Assembly (NCBI RefSeq): GCF_030719295.1
Contig: NZ_CP120997.1
Span: 2,728,001-2,792,000 of the forward strand
Direction of reading: 5' to 3'
Length of the DNA stretch: 64,000 bases
Source of the DNA: Streptomyces sp. Mut1
GTDB lineage: Bacteria > Actinomycetota > Actinomycetes > Streptomycetales > Streptomycetaceae
The position numbers and the translations under genes were made by a program. Each line of letters starts with the position of its first letter. The stretch's first letter is position 1. Shown in pieces: positions 16,990-26,775 of this stretch. Below the pieces are notes generated by a model. It saw only the letters and a list, made by a program, of their open reading frames with translations. It made no database searches and had not been told where the DNA came from.

Positions 16990-18699
16990 ATGGACGTCAC
17001 GCCTCAGCAGCCTCCGAAGGCCCCCGGGCCGGACCTCGCCCCCGATTACGCCCCTGACGCCGACTGGCCCCCGCCCGGCCAGCCCCCGCCGGGGCTGCCG
17101 CCGGACCCGGTGTCCCTGGCCGAGCCGCCGCCCGCCACGATGCGGACGACGCTGCGCAGGGCCGCGTTCGGGATGGTGGCGGGCGCGGTGCTGGTGACGG
17201 GGGCGGTGGTCGCGGTGCCCGACGACGACAAGGACGCGGCGCCGCCCGTGCCGGGGCCCGTCTCCCGTGCGATGACCGCGACGGCCGCCGGCTCCCCCGC
17301 CTCGCTCTCCGATCTGACCGCGCTCATCGGGGACCGGCAGAAGTGGGTGGGCACGCATCCCTCGGACGCGGGGTCGTGGGCGGTACTCGGGTCGGCGTAC
17401 GTGGAGTGGGGGCGGCGGGCCGCCGACCCGGCGTACTACACCCGGGCCGAACAGGCGCTGAAGCGGTCGCTGGACGTGCGGCCCGGCGAGAGCGGCAACA
17501 CGGCGGCCTGGGTGGGCCTCGCCTCGCTGGCCAACGCCCGGCACGACTTCGTGACGGCGAAGAAGTGGGGCGAGACGGTACGGGCGCGGCAGCCGAAGGA
17601 GTGGTCGGTCTACCCGGAGCTGATCGACGCGTACAACGGCCTCGGCGACCGGAAGTCGGCGATCACGGCGGTGGAGAAGTTCACCGCGCTGCGGGCCGGG
17701 GTGCCGGCGCTGGGCCGGGCGGCCGAGATGTACCGGGACCGGGGCTGGCGCGAGGACGCGCTGGCCACCGCCCAGGACGCGGCGAACCGGGCGACGGCAC
17801 CCGCCGAGAAGACCGCCTGCCTGGCCCGGCTCGGCGAACTGGCCTGGGAGCGGGGCGAGCCGAAGGAGGCCGTGGCGCAGTACGGGGCCGCGCTGCGGAT
17901 CGACAAGGGCCACCACGCCTCGCTGGCCGGCCGGGCGCGTGCGCTGGCGGCCCTCGGGCGCACCGACGAGGCGCTGCGCGACTACCAGGCGGCGCTGGCG
18001 AAGTCGCCGCGCCCGGCGTATCTGCTGGAGCTGGGTGAGCTGTACGAGTCGCTGGGGCTGGACGGCGACTCGGTCGGCCAGTACGAGAAGCTCCGCGCGG
18101 CGCTGGACGCGGGCAAGGCGCGGGGCGTGGACGAGTCGTTGCTGCTCGGCCGGTTCGAGGCGGCGCACGGGGACGCGGACGCGGCGGTGGAGGTGCTGCG
18201 GGCCGAGTGGGACCGGGGGCACCGCAGCGCGGCGGTGGCGGACGCGCTGGGCTGGGCGCTGCACCGGTCGGGTGACTCGGACGGGGCGCTGGAGTACGCG
18301 GAGCGGGCGGTCGACTCGGGCGGCCAGAACGCCTCGTACGCGTACCACCTGGGCATGGTCCAGCGCGCGTTGAACGATTACGGGCCGGCCCGCCGCCATC
18401 TGGAGGAGGCCCTGCGGACGAACCCGAAGTTCTCCCCGCTGGACGCGCCCCTGGCGCAGGAGGCCCTGGACGCGATGGGGCAGCCTCCGGCGGGCGGGCC
18501 GCGGGACATGCGGCCGGACCCGGCACCGGAGCCGCCGCAGGCGCCCGAGCCGGAGCCGGCCGCTCCGGCGGGGCCCGGCCCGGACGCGGGTCAGGCACCC
18601 GGTGGCGCGCCGGCCCCGGCGGCGGGACCGCCGGCCGGGCAGCAGGCGCGGCCCTCCGCGCCCGCTCAGCCGTCCGCGGGGCCCTCGGCGGCCGGCTGA
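16990..18699 (+). CDS. TPR-repeat membrane-anchored protein
   Basis: 569 residues from ATG 16990 (GTG 16981 is possible). Order of parts: a Pro-rich cytoplasmic N-terminus of about 50 residues; one membrane helix (AAFGMVAGAVLVTGAVVAV, about 57-75); then about nine tetratricopeptide-like helical repeats to about residue 490 (for example GSWAVLGSAYVEWGRRAADP, ALAALGRTDEALRDYQAAL, ALDYAERAVDSG-like units); then a Pro/Ala/Gly-rich tail of about 75 residues. It is a scaffold-type protein outside the membrane. No enzyme motif is seen. Partners are unknown. Confidence 0.82.
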   Translation: MDVTPQQPPKAPGPDLAPDYAPDADWPPPGQPPPGLPPDPVSLAEPPPATMRTTLRRAAFGMVAGAVLVTGAVVAVPDDDKDAAPPVPGPVSRAMTATAAGSPASLSDLTALIGDRQKWVGTHPSDAGSWAVLGSAYVEWGRRAADPAYYTRAEQALKRSLDVRPGESGNTAAWVGLASLANARHDFVTAKKWGETVRARQPKEWSVYPELIDAYNGLGDRKSAITAVEKFTALRAGVPALGRAAEMYRDRGWREDALATAQDAANRATAPAEKTACLARLGELAWERGEPKEAVAQYGAALRIDKGHHASLAGRARALAALGRTDEALRDYQAALAKSPRPAYLLELGELYESLGLDGDSVGQYEKLRAALDAGKARGVDESLLLGRFEAAHGDADAAVEVLRAEWDRGHRSAAVADALGWALHRSGDSDGALEYAERAVDSGGQNASYAYHLGMVQRALNDYGPARRHLEEALRTNPKFSPLDAPLAQEALDAMGQPPAGGPRDMRPDPAPEPPQAPEPEPAAPAGPGPDAGQAPGGAPAPAAGPPAGQQARPSAPAQPSAGPSAAG

Positions 18700-18718
18700 C
18701 CGCGGGACGGGCAACGGT

Positions 18719-18748
18719 GAGGGGCGGGCCGCCGACGGCCCGCCCCTC
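18719..18748. terminator. Bidirectional terminator TPR gene / hpd
   Basis: A perfect 13-bp stem (18719-18731 with 18736-18748) and CCGA loop lie between convergent stops at 18699 and 18766. Confidence 0.85.
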
Positions 18749-18765
18749 TGCTCGCAGCGCAGCCG

Positions 18766-20003
<1,238 letters not shown>

Positions 20004-20046
20004 CTGTACATGGTGCTCATCACAGTGAACCCCTCGGAGGCGGACC

Positions 20047-20520
20047 GTGGCCATCGATCATCTGGACGGGCGGCTCATCGTGCTGCTGGCACGTGAACCC
20101 AGGATCGGGGTCCTGGAGGCGTCGCGCAGGCTGGGCGTGGCGCGCGGGACGGTGCAGGCGCGTCTCGACCGCCTTCAGTCGAATGGCGTCATCCGGGGAT
20201 TCGGCCCCGATGTCGACCCGGCGGCGCTCGGCTATCCCGTCACCGCGTTCGCGACGCTGGAGATCAAACAGGGCCAAGGCGCCGACGTACGCGCGCACTT
20301 GGGCTCCGTACCGGAAGTGCTGGAGCTGCACACCACCACCGGGCAGGGCGACATGCTCTGCCGGCTCGTCGCGCGGTCCAACGCCGATCTCCAGCGGGTG
20401 ATCGACCGGGTTGTCGGATTTGATGGCATTGTCCGGGCCTCCACGGCCATCGTCATGGAGAACCCGGTGCCACTGCGCGTCATCCCGCTCGTCGAACAGG
20501 CGGCGCAGGACACCGACTGA
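20047..20520 (+). CDS. Lrp/AsnC family transcriptional regulator
   Basis: 157 residues. N-terminal helix-turn-helix (LDGRLIVLLAREPRIGVLEASRRLGVARGTVQARLDRLQSNGVI, about 5-50), followed by a RAM/ACT ligand domain (VTAFATLEIKQGQGADVRAHL, then EVLELHTTTGQGDMLCRLVA). GTG 20047 has GGAGG 6 bases upstream. It is divergent from hpd and 15 bases ahead of an ABC transporter operon in the same direction. It may therefore control tyrosine catabolism, the transporter, or both. Local regulation of hpd is the more usual arrangement. Confidence 0.92.
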   Translation: MAIDHLDGRLIVLLAREPRIGVLEASRRLGVARGTVQARLDRLQSNGVIRGFGPDVDPAALGYPVTAFATLEIKQGQGADVRAHLGSVPEVLELHTTTGQGDMLCRLVARSNADLQRVIDRVVGFDGIVRASTAIVMENPVPLRVIPLVEQAAQDTD

Positions 20521-20535
20521 GCCGAGGAGTGACGG

Positions 20536-21183
20536 GTGAGCTTCTGGGAGTATCTGGCGAACCGGCACCAGCAGTTGCTCACCGACGCGTTCCAGCACGT
20601 GAGCGCCGTCTTCCAGTGCATGGTCATCGCCACCGTGCTCGGCGTCCTGATCGGGGTCGTCAGCTACCGCAGCGGCTGGGGGGCGTCGGTGGCGATCACC
20701 TCGACGGCGACCGTCCTGACGATCCCGTCGCTCGCCGCCATCGGTCTGCTCATCCCGCTGGTCGGCCTCGGTGTGGCGCCGACGGTGATCACCCTGACGC
20801 TGTACGGGCTGCTGCCGGTCGTCCGCAACTCGATCGTGGGGCTGCGCGGCGTCGATCCCGCGCTGGTGGACGCGGCCAAGGGCATCGGGATGTCGCGGAC
20901 CGCGCGGCTGTGCCGGGTGGAGCTGCCGCTGGCCTGGCCACCGATCCTGACCGGCATCCGGGTCTCCACGCAGATGCTGATGGGGATCGCCGCCATCGCC
21001 GCGTACGCCTCCGGGCCCGGCCTCGGCAACGAGATCTTCCGTGGCATCGCCTCGCTGGGCAGCGCCAACGCGATCAACCAGGTGCTCGCCGGCACGCTCG
21101 GCATCGTCATCCTCGCCCTGCTCTTCGACGCCGCGTACGTGCTGCTGGGGCGGCTCACCATCCCGAGGGGGATCCGTGTCTGA
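20536..21183 (+). CDS. Osmoprotectant-type ABC transporter permease 1
   Basis: 215 residues, about five or six membrane helices, with the binding-protein-dependent EAA loop VDAAKGIGMSRTARLCRVELPLA. The length and pattern fit OpuCB/ProW-like permeases for glycine betaine, choline or carnitine. GTG 20536. Its last 8 bases overlap the next gene. It is the first of four genes that together make a complete importer: permease, ATPase-CBS, permease, binding lipoprotein. Confidence 0.9.
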   Translation: MSFWEYLANRHQQLLTDAFQHVSAVFQCMVIATVLGVLIGVVSYRSGWGASVAITSTATVLTIPSLAAIGLLIPLVGLGVAPTVITLTLYGLLPVVRNSIVGLRGVDPALVDAAKGIGMSRTARLCRVELPLAWPPILTGIRVSTQMLMGIAAIAAYASGPGLGNEIFRGIASLGSANAINQVLAGTLGIVILALLFDAAYVLLGRLTIPRGIRV

Positions 21184-22438
21184 GACCGCGGCCGAGACCG
21201 GGCAACAGCCCGCCGCCGACGCCACATCCGGCGCCCCGATCCAGCTGGAGAGCCTGTCCAAGCGCTACCCGGGCAACCCGAGCCCGGCCGTGGACAACGT
21301 CTCGATGGAGATCAGGGCCGGTGAGACGGTGATCCTCGTGGGACCGTCCGGCTGCGGGAAGTCGACCACGCTGAAGATGATCAACCGGCTGATCGAGCCG
21401 ACGTCGGGCCGGATCAGGATCGGCGACGAGGACGTCACGGACATCGACCCGGTGAGGCTGCGCCGCAAGATCGGGTACGCGATCCAGTCGTCCGGTCTCT
21501 TCCCGCACATGACGGTCGCCGAGAACATCGCCCTCGTCCCGAAGATGGTGGGCTGGTCGAAGTCGCGGGTCAAGGAGCGGGTCGAGGAGATGCTCGACCT
21601 GGTCGGGCTGGACCCGCGCGAGTTCCACGGCCGCTATCCGCGCGCCCTCTCCGGCGGTCAGCAGCAGCGCGTGGGCGTGGCGCGGGCGCTGGCCGCCGAT
21701 CCGCCGGTGCTCCTGATGGACGAGCCGTTCGGCGCGGTCGACCCGATCACCCGCGACCACCTCCAGGACGAGCTGATCCGGCTCCAGCACGAACTGCACA
21801 AGACGATCGTCTTCGTCACCCACGACTTCGACGAGGCCATCAAGCTGGGCGACCGGATCGCGGTGCTGCGCGAGCACTCGCACATCGCGCAGTTCGACAC
21901 CCCGGAGGCCATCCTCACCAACCCGACGGACGACTTCGTCTCCGGTTTCGTCGGCGCGGGCGCGGCGCTGAAGCGGCTCAACCTGACCCGCGTGCGGGAC
22001 GTGGAGATCGCCGAGTTCCCGACCGTGACGGTGGACGACCCGCTCCAGTCGATCTTCAACAAGCTGCGCAGCGGTCCGCACAACGAGCTGCTGATGCTGG
22101 ACCGCAGGAACCGCCCGTACAAGTGGCTGCGGCGCGGCGACCTGATGCGGGCGAGGGGTTCGCTGGCGCGGGCCGGGCAGCTGGTCCATGACACGGTGAC
22201 CAGGGACGCGACGCTGCACGACGCGCTGGAGGCGGTGCTCACCGACAGCGGCGGGCGGGTCGCGGTGACCGGCCGGCGCGGGGAGTTCACCGGGGTCGTG
22301 GACATGCACACCCTGATGAACTCGGTGCACGAACTCCTTGAGGCCGACCGGCTCACCGCCATCGAGCACCAGCACGACCTGGAGGAGCTGCGCGTCCAGC
22401 AGACCGCCCAGGAGCAGGAGGGCGGTGCGGGCGCATGA
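21176..22438 (+). CDS. Osmoprotectant-type ABC transporter ATPase with CBS domains
   Basis: 420 residues from GTG 21176, overlapping the permease stop. Walker A GPSGCGKST is at about 57-65, the ABC signature LSGGQQQRVGVARAL about 157, and Walker B LLMDEPFGAVD about 178. A C-terminal tandem CBS region (about 275-400; VTVDDPLQSIFNKLR and VTRDATLHDALEAVLTDSGGRVAV) matches OpuA/OpuCA-type ATPases, where CBS domains sense ionic strength. This strengthens the quaternary-ammonium-compound assignment. It overlaps the next gene by 4 bases. Confidence 0.93.
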   Translation: MSETAAETGQQPAADATSGAPIQLESLSKRYPGNPSPAVDNVSMEIRAGETVILVGPSGCGKSTTLKMINRLIEPTSGRIRIGDEDVTDIDPVRLRRKIGYAIQSSGLFPHMTVAENIALVPKMVGWSKSRVKERVEEMLDLVGLDPREFHGRYPRALSGGQQQRVGVARALAADPPVLLMDEPFGAVDPITRDHLQDELIRLQHELHKTIVFVTHDFDEAIKLGDRIAVLREHSHIAQFDTPEAILTNPTDDFVSGFVGAGAALKRLNLTRVRDVEIAEFPTVTVDDPLQSIFNKLRSGPHNELLMLDRRNRPYKWLRRGDLMRARGSLARAGQLVHDTVTRDATLHDALEAVLTDSGGRVAVTGRRGEFTGVVDMHTLMNSVHELLEADRLTAIEHQHDLEELRVQQTAQEQEGGAGA

Positions 22439-23307
22439 CCCCCGACTCCCCCTCCGGCTCCTCCCGGGCTCCCGGCAGGGACCGGCCGCCCGGCGAGCAC
22501 GACGTGAAGGGTCTCGCCTTCCGCGACAAGGAGGAGGACGAGCCGGCCCCGGCGCCCTCGCGCCCGCCGCGCCGGATCACCTGGCGCAAGCTGGTGGTGC
22601 TCCCGGCGGCGCTGGCGGTGGTGCTGGTCCTCACGTACGTCTGGATCAACAACGTCCATCTGGACTCGATCGCGGAGAACTCGCTGGCCGGTGACACGGT
22701 CCAGGTGCGCTGGTGGCAGCACGTGCGGCTGACCGCGATCTCGACGTTCTGGGTGCTGATCATCGCCATTCCGCTGGGCATCGCGCTGACCCGGCGCGGC
22801 GTGAGCAGGGCGGCGCCCGTGGTCACGGCCATCGCCAACATCGGGCAGGCGACCCCGGCGATCGGCCTGCTGGCCCTGCTGGTGATCTGGCTCGGCATCG
22901 GCCCGTCCACGGCCATCACCGGCATGGTGATCTACGCGGTGCTGCCGGTGCTCTCCAACACGGTCGCCGGCCTCAAGGCGATCGAGCCGAGCATGGTGGA
23001 GGCGTCGCGCGGCATCGGCATGTCGGCCATGGGCACCCTCACCAAGGTCGAACTCCCCCTCGCCGTCCCGCTGATCCTGGCCGGTGTCCGCACCGCGCTC
23101 GTCCTGAACGTCGGCACGGCGACCCTGGCGACGTTCGGGGGCGGCGGCGGGCTCGGCGACCTGATCACCTCGGGCATCCAGACCCAGCGCATGCCGGTGC
23201 TCGTGCTCGGCTCCGTACTGACGGTGGTGCTGGCGCTCCTGGTGGACTGGCTGGCCTCGCTGGCCGAGGTGGCGCTCACCCCGCGCGGACTGGAGGTGGG
23301 GCGATGA
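22435..23307 (+). CDS. Osmoprotectant-type ABC transporter permease 2
   Basis: 290 residues. A charged cytoplasmic N-terminus of about 55 residues precedes the first helix (LVVLPAALAVVLVLTYVWI). The EAA loop is VEASRGIGMSAMGTLTKVELPLA, almost the same as in permease 1. ATG overlaps the ATPase stop (ATGA). Its own stop overlaps the binding-protein ATG. Confidence 0.9.
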   Translation: MTPDSPSGSSRAPGRDRPPGEHDVKGLAFRDKEEDEPAPAPSRPPRRITWRKLVVLPAALAVVLVLTYVWINNVHLDSIAENSLAGDTVQVRWWQHVRLTAISTFWVLIIAIPLGIALTRRGVSRAAPVVTAIANIGQATPAIGLLALLVIWLGIGPSTAITGMVIYAVLPVLSNTVAGLKAIEPSMVEASRGIGMSAMGTLTKVELPLAVPLILAGVRTALVLNVGTATLATFGGGGGLGDLITSGIQTQRMPVLVLGSVLTVVLALLVDWLASLAEVALTPRGLEVGR

Positions 23308-24308
23308 GGACCCGGCGGACGGCGCGGCGGGCGGCGCGGCGGATGCGTACGGCCCTGTTGGGCGGGGCGGCGCTGGCGCTGGTGCTGGCCGGGTGCGGGC
23401 TGAAGAGCGGTTCCCCGATGGTGGACGACGTGGCGCCCGGGTCGGTCGGGCAGGGGCAGCCGCTGGACGGCGCTTCGCTGACGGTCACCTCGAAGAACTT
23501 CAGCGAGAACATCATCCTGGGCCAGATGATCGGCCTCGTCTTCAAGGCGGCCGGCGCGGAGGTCCTGGACCGGACGAACCTGCCCGGCTCGATCAGCGCC
23601 CGCGAGGCGATCGTCAAGGGCGACGCGGACGCGATGTACGAGTACACGGGCACCGGCTGGATCACCTACCTCGGGCACGCGAAGCCGATCACCGACCCGA
23701 TGAAGCAGTGGCGTGCGGTGCGCGACGCCGACCTCAGGAAGGGGGTGACCTGGCTGCGGCCCTCCACCCTCAACAACACGTACGCGCTCGCCATCAGCCG
23801 GAAGAACAACGCGAAGTACCACCTCAGGACGCTCTCCGACGTCGCCGCCCTGGCGAAGAAGAACCCGTCGGCGGTGACGGTCTGCGTGGAGAACGAGTTC
23901 GCCTCGCGCGACGACGGGCTGCCCGGCATGGAGAAGGCGTACGGGATGTCCCTGCCGGCCGGCAACATCAAGAAGATGGACGCGGGCATCGTCTACACCC
24001 AGGTCTCGAAGTCCAACTCCTGCCTGCTGGGCGAGGTGTTCACCACGGACGGCCGCATCAAGGCGATGCACCTGGACGTCCTGGAGGACAACAAGCACTT
24101 CTTCCCCAACTACAACGCGGCGCCCGTCGTGCACACCGCGACGCTGGACAAGTACCCGGAGATCGCCGGCCTCCTGAACCCGCTCAGCGCCCGGCTGACG
24201 ACGGAGGTCGCGCAGGTGCTGAACGCCAAGGTGGACGTGGACGGCGAGGACCCGCACGAGGTGGCGAAGGACTGGCTGGTCGCGGAGGGGTTCATCAAGG
24301 AGGGGTGA
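23304..24308 (+). CDS. Osmoprotectant-type ABC substrate-binding lipoprotein
   Basis: 334 residues. A basic, arginine-rich start (possibly twin-arginine-like), a hydrophobic core and the lipobox LVLAGC (Cys at about 33) give a lipoprotein. The mature part has LTVTSKNFSENIILGQMIGL, EYTGTGWITYLG and LDKYPEIAGLLNPL, all typical of the OpuBC/OpuCC glycine-betaine-binding family. Substrate among betaine, choline, carnitine and ergothioneine-like compounds cannot be fixed by eye. Confidence 0.92.
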   Translation: MRTRRTARRAARRMRTALLGGAALALVLAGCGLKSGSPMVDDVAPGSVGQGQPLDGASLTVTSKNFSENIILGQMIGLVFKAAGAEVLDRTNLPGSISAREAIVKGDADAMYEYTGTGWITYLGHAKPITDPMKQWRAVRDADLRKGVTWLRPSTLNNTYALAISRKNNAKYHLRTLSDVAALAKKNPSAVTVCVENEFASRDDGLPGMEKAYGMSLPAGNIKKMDAGIVYTQVSKSNSCLLGEVFTTDGRIKAMHLDVLEDNKHFFPNYNAAPVVHTATLDKYPEIAGLLNPLSARLTTEVAQVLNAKVDVDGEDPHEVAKDWLVAEGFIKEG

Positions 24309-24335
24309 GAGCCGGGAGAAGCGGGCCCCGAGAAG

Positions 24336-24390
24336 TTGCAAAGATTCTTTGCAAAGCACTGTTGCAAAAGCTTCTTTGCAACTCTACTGT
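24336..24390 (+). promoter_or_regulatory. Promoter with two operators for the ArsR-type gene
   Basis: TTGCAAAGATTCTTTGCAA (24336-24354) is a perfect 9-1-9 palindrome. TTGCAAAAGCTTCTTTGCAA (24362-24381) has 7-bp arms with 6 between. The second box supplies TTGCAA (24362-24367) as a -35 with TACTGT (24385-24390) as -10 at 17-bp spacing. Six bases later comes the ATG. Bound regulator would block the promoter, so autorepression is likely. Confidence 0.72.
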
Positions 24391-24396
24391 TGAGCC

Positions 24397-25008
24397 ATGC
24401 CCACCAAGGAACCGAACGACGACCACACCGCCACGGCGTCCGACCCCAACGTCCTCAGCATCGACGCCCGCGCCCTGCGCGGCCTCGCCCACCCGCTGCG
24501 GCTGCGCCTGCTCAGCGCCCTGCGGGAGTTCGGCCCCGCCACCGCCTCCGGCCTCGCCGACCGGCTCGGCGAGTCCAGCGGCGCCACCAGCTACCACCTG
24601 CGCCAGCTGGCCTCGTTCGGCTTCGTCGAGGACGACCCGACCCGCGGCAAGGGCCGCGAGCGCTGGTGGCGGGCGGTGCACGCCGGCGCCTCCTTCGACG
24701 CCGAGTTCCTGTACGACGCCGATCCCGAGGTCCGCAGCGCCATGGGTGTCGTCCTCCACGAGGTCGCGACGGTGCACGCACAGGAGCTGAGCACCTGGCT
24801 CGGCACGATGCAGGAGTGGCCGCGCGAGTGGTACGAGGGCTCGGACCTCAGCGACTTCAAGGTGCGGCTCACCCCGGACCTCTCCCGCGAACTGGCAGAC
24901 AAGATGCACGACTTGATCAACAGCTACCGCGGCCGCGTCCCCGAGGGCACCGAGGGATCCGCCGTCGTCCGCACCCACCTGCACGTCTTCCCGCGCCCCA
25001 CGGACTGA
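24397..25008 (+). CDS. ArsR-type winged-helix regulator
   Basis: 203 residues. The winged helix covers about 22-95: ARALRGLAHPLRLRLLSALREFGPAT, then LGESSGATSYHLRQLASFGFVED as recognition helix and the wing GKGRERWWRAV. The C-terminal half is a helical region of unknown ligand with no cysteine metal site, so it is not a classical metal sensor. It has no Shine-Dalgarno and a -10 6 bases before ATG, so probably a leaderless mRNA. It heads a likely unit with a 65-residue protein and an MFS exporter, suggesting control of drug or metabolite export. Confidence 0.9.
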   Translation: MPTKEPNDDHTATASDPNVLSIDARALRGLAHPLRLRLLSALREFGPATASGLADRLGESSGATSYHLRQLASFGFVEDDPTRGKGRERWWRAVHAGASFDAEFLYDADPEVRSAMGVVLHEVATVHAQELSTWLGTMQEWPREWYEGSDLSDFKVRLTPDLSRELADKMHDLINSYRGRVPEGTEGSAVVRTHLHVFPRPTD

Positions 25009-25076
25009 ACCAGCTCGACCGTCCGAACCGGCCCAGCCTCCTCAGCGAACCGAACCGAACCGAAGGGACCACCGTC

Positions 25077-25274
25077 ATGCACCCCGAGGCCCACCTCGCC
25101 CTGTACCGCGTCCACAACACCGAACTGCGCTTCCACACCGAGAGCCTCCGTCTCGCCCGCCGCACCGCCCGGCGTCAGGAGCTGCGGAGCAAGCTGGGCT
25201 GGACCCTGATCGAGTGCGGCCTGCGCCTGGTGCCGGCCCGCGTCGGCCAGGCCCATGCCGCTCGCACGGCGTAG
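25077..25274 (+). CDS. Small basic protein, unknown
   Basis: 65 residues from ATG 25077 with GAAGGGACC upstream. Arginine-rich helical sequence (RLARRTARRQELRSKLGWTLIECGLRLV). It has no membrane segment. It lies between the ArsR-type regulator and the MFS gene and ends 4 bases before the MFS ATG. Confidence 0.6.
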   Translation: MHPEAHLALYRVHNTELRFHTESLRLARRTARRQELRSKLGWTLIECGLRLVPARVGQAHAARTA

Positions 25275-25278
25275 CGCC

Positions 25279-26775
25279 ATGGACGGGGGGAAGAACACGC
25301 AGCACACACCCGGCCGGATGCCGCTCGTCGCCGTCCTCGCCGCCAACTCCATCTCCACAGCGGGTACCTCACTCACCCTGATCGGCGTCCCCTGGTTCGT
25401 CCTGGAGACGACCGGCAGCGCCGGGAAGGCCGGACTGGTCGCCTTCTGCGCGACGCTCCCGATCGTCGTCTCCGCGCTGATCGGCGGTCCCGTCATCGAC
25501 CGGATCGGCCGGCGCCGGGTCGCCATCGCCTCCGACACGGTCTGCGGACTCGCCGTCGGCGCGGTGCCGTTGCTGTACTTCGCCGACGCGCTCGCCTTCT
25601 GGATGCTGTGCGCCCTGATGGCGCTCAACGGACTCGTCCACACCCCGGGCAACACCGCCCGCTACGTCCTCGTGCCCGACCTCGCCGAGCACGCCGGCAC
25701 CACGCTCCCCCGCGCCGCCAGCCTCTTCGACGCGGTCTCGCGCGGGGCCCGGATGGTCGGTGCCGCGCTGGCCGGAGTGCTGATCGCGCTGGTCGGCGCC
25801 GAGACCGTGCTCCTGCTGGACGCGGCGACCTTCCTCGCCTCGGCGGCGCTGGTCGCGGCGGGCCTGCGGGGCGTACGCGCGGCGCAGCCGGTCAAGGCCG
25901 CCGCACCGGTCTCGCTGCGCACCTACCGCCACGAACTGCGCGAGGGCTACGCGTACTTGTTCGGCAACCGGCTGCTGCTGGGCGTCGTGGTGATGGTCCT
26001 GTTCATGAACGGCACCGACCAGGGCTGGAACGCCGTCCTGCTCCCGGTGCACACCTCGGCCGAACTCGGCGGGGCCCGCGACCTCGGACTGCTCACCGCG
26101 CTGTTCGGGGCGGGCGGGCTGACCGGCGCCCTCGTGTACGGGGCGGTGGGGCACCGCTACTCCGCGCGGGCCGTGTTCAGCGTGTGCGTGGTGCTGTGCG
26201 GGGCGCCGAGGTTCCTGGTCGCCGCGCTGACCGGTACGACGCTGCCGCTCGCCGTGACGATGGTCCTGAGCGGGATCGCGGGCGGCGTCCTCAACCCGAT
26301 CCTCACGACGGTGATCTACGGGAGCGTGCCCGACGCGCTGCGCAGCCGGGTCTCCGGGGCGATCACCGCGGGTGCCGAGCTGGCCATGCCGGTGGGCGGC
26401 CTGGCGGCCGGCCTGCTGGTGGAGAGCGCGGGCGCGGACGGGGCGCTGCTGGCCATGGGCGCGGTGTATCTGCTCGCCACGCTGAGCCCGCTGGTCTTCC
26501 CGTCCTGGCGGACGCTGGACGACGTGACGCCGGGGGCGGCCGGGGCGTCGGGGGCCGGTTCGGCCGGGGCGGCCGAGGCGCCGGGGGCGTCGGGAGCCGG
26601 TTCGGCCCAGGTCTCCGGGGCGTCGGGGGCCGGTTCGGCCGACGCGTCCGGTGCGGCCGGTATGTCCGGGGCGCCGGAGGCGGCGGGGGCCGGGACCCCC
26701 GGGGCGGCCCCGGTCAGCAGCTCGGGATCCTGCCCCCGTGATCCAGGGCCCGCAGCGAGTTCACCGCGTCCTTGA
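25279..26775 (+). CDS. MFS exporter with Ala/Gly/Ser-repeat tail
   Basis: 498 residues from ATG 25279. About twelve membrane segments to residue 410; the GxLaDrxGRR-type loop is GGPVIDRIGRRRVAIASD. It resembles the EntS/macrolide-efflux branch of the MFS. The last about 75 residues are a low-complexity tail with GASGAGSA repeated three times, encoded by near-identical DNA blocks (about 26545-26640). The 3' end overlaps the convergent S16 gene by 62 bases. The upstream ArsR-type regulator is the likely controller. Confidence 0.86.
   Translation: MDGGKNTQHTPGRMPLVAVLAANSISTAGTSLTLIGVPWFVLETTGSAGKAGLVAFCATLPIVVSALIGGPVIDRIGRRRVAIASDTVCGLAVGAVPLLYFADALAFWMLCALMALNGLVHTPGNTARYVLVPDLAEHAGTTLPRAASLFDAVSRGARMVGAALAGVLIALVGAETVLLLDAATFLASAALVAAGLRGVRAAQPVKAAAPVSLRTYRHELREGYAYLFGNRLLLGVVVMVLFMNGTDQGWNAVLLPVHTSAELGGARDLGLLTALFGAGGLTGALVYGAVGHRYSARAVFSVCVVLCGAPRFLVAALTGTTLPLAVTMVLSGIAGGVLNPILTTVIYGSVPDALRSRVSGAITAGAELAMPVGGLAAGLLVESAGADGALLAMGAVYLLATLSPLVFPSWRTLDDVTPGAAGASGAGSAGAAEAPGASGAGSAQVSGASGAGSADASGAAGMSGAPEAAGAGTPGAAPVSSSGSCPRDPGPAASSPRP

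Noticed and set aside
14869..18714. 1281-residue minus-strand frame spanning ssgG, the oxidase and the TPR gene
   Set aside because: It crosses four real genes out of frame and is arginine/proline shadow sequence produced by high GC.
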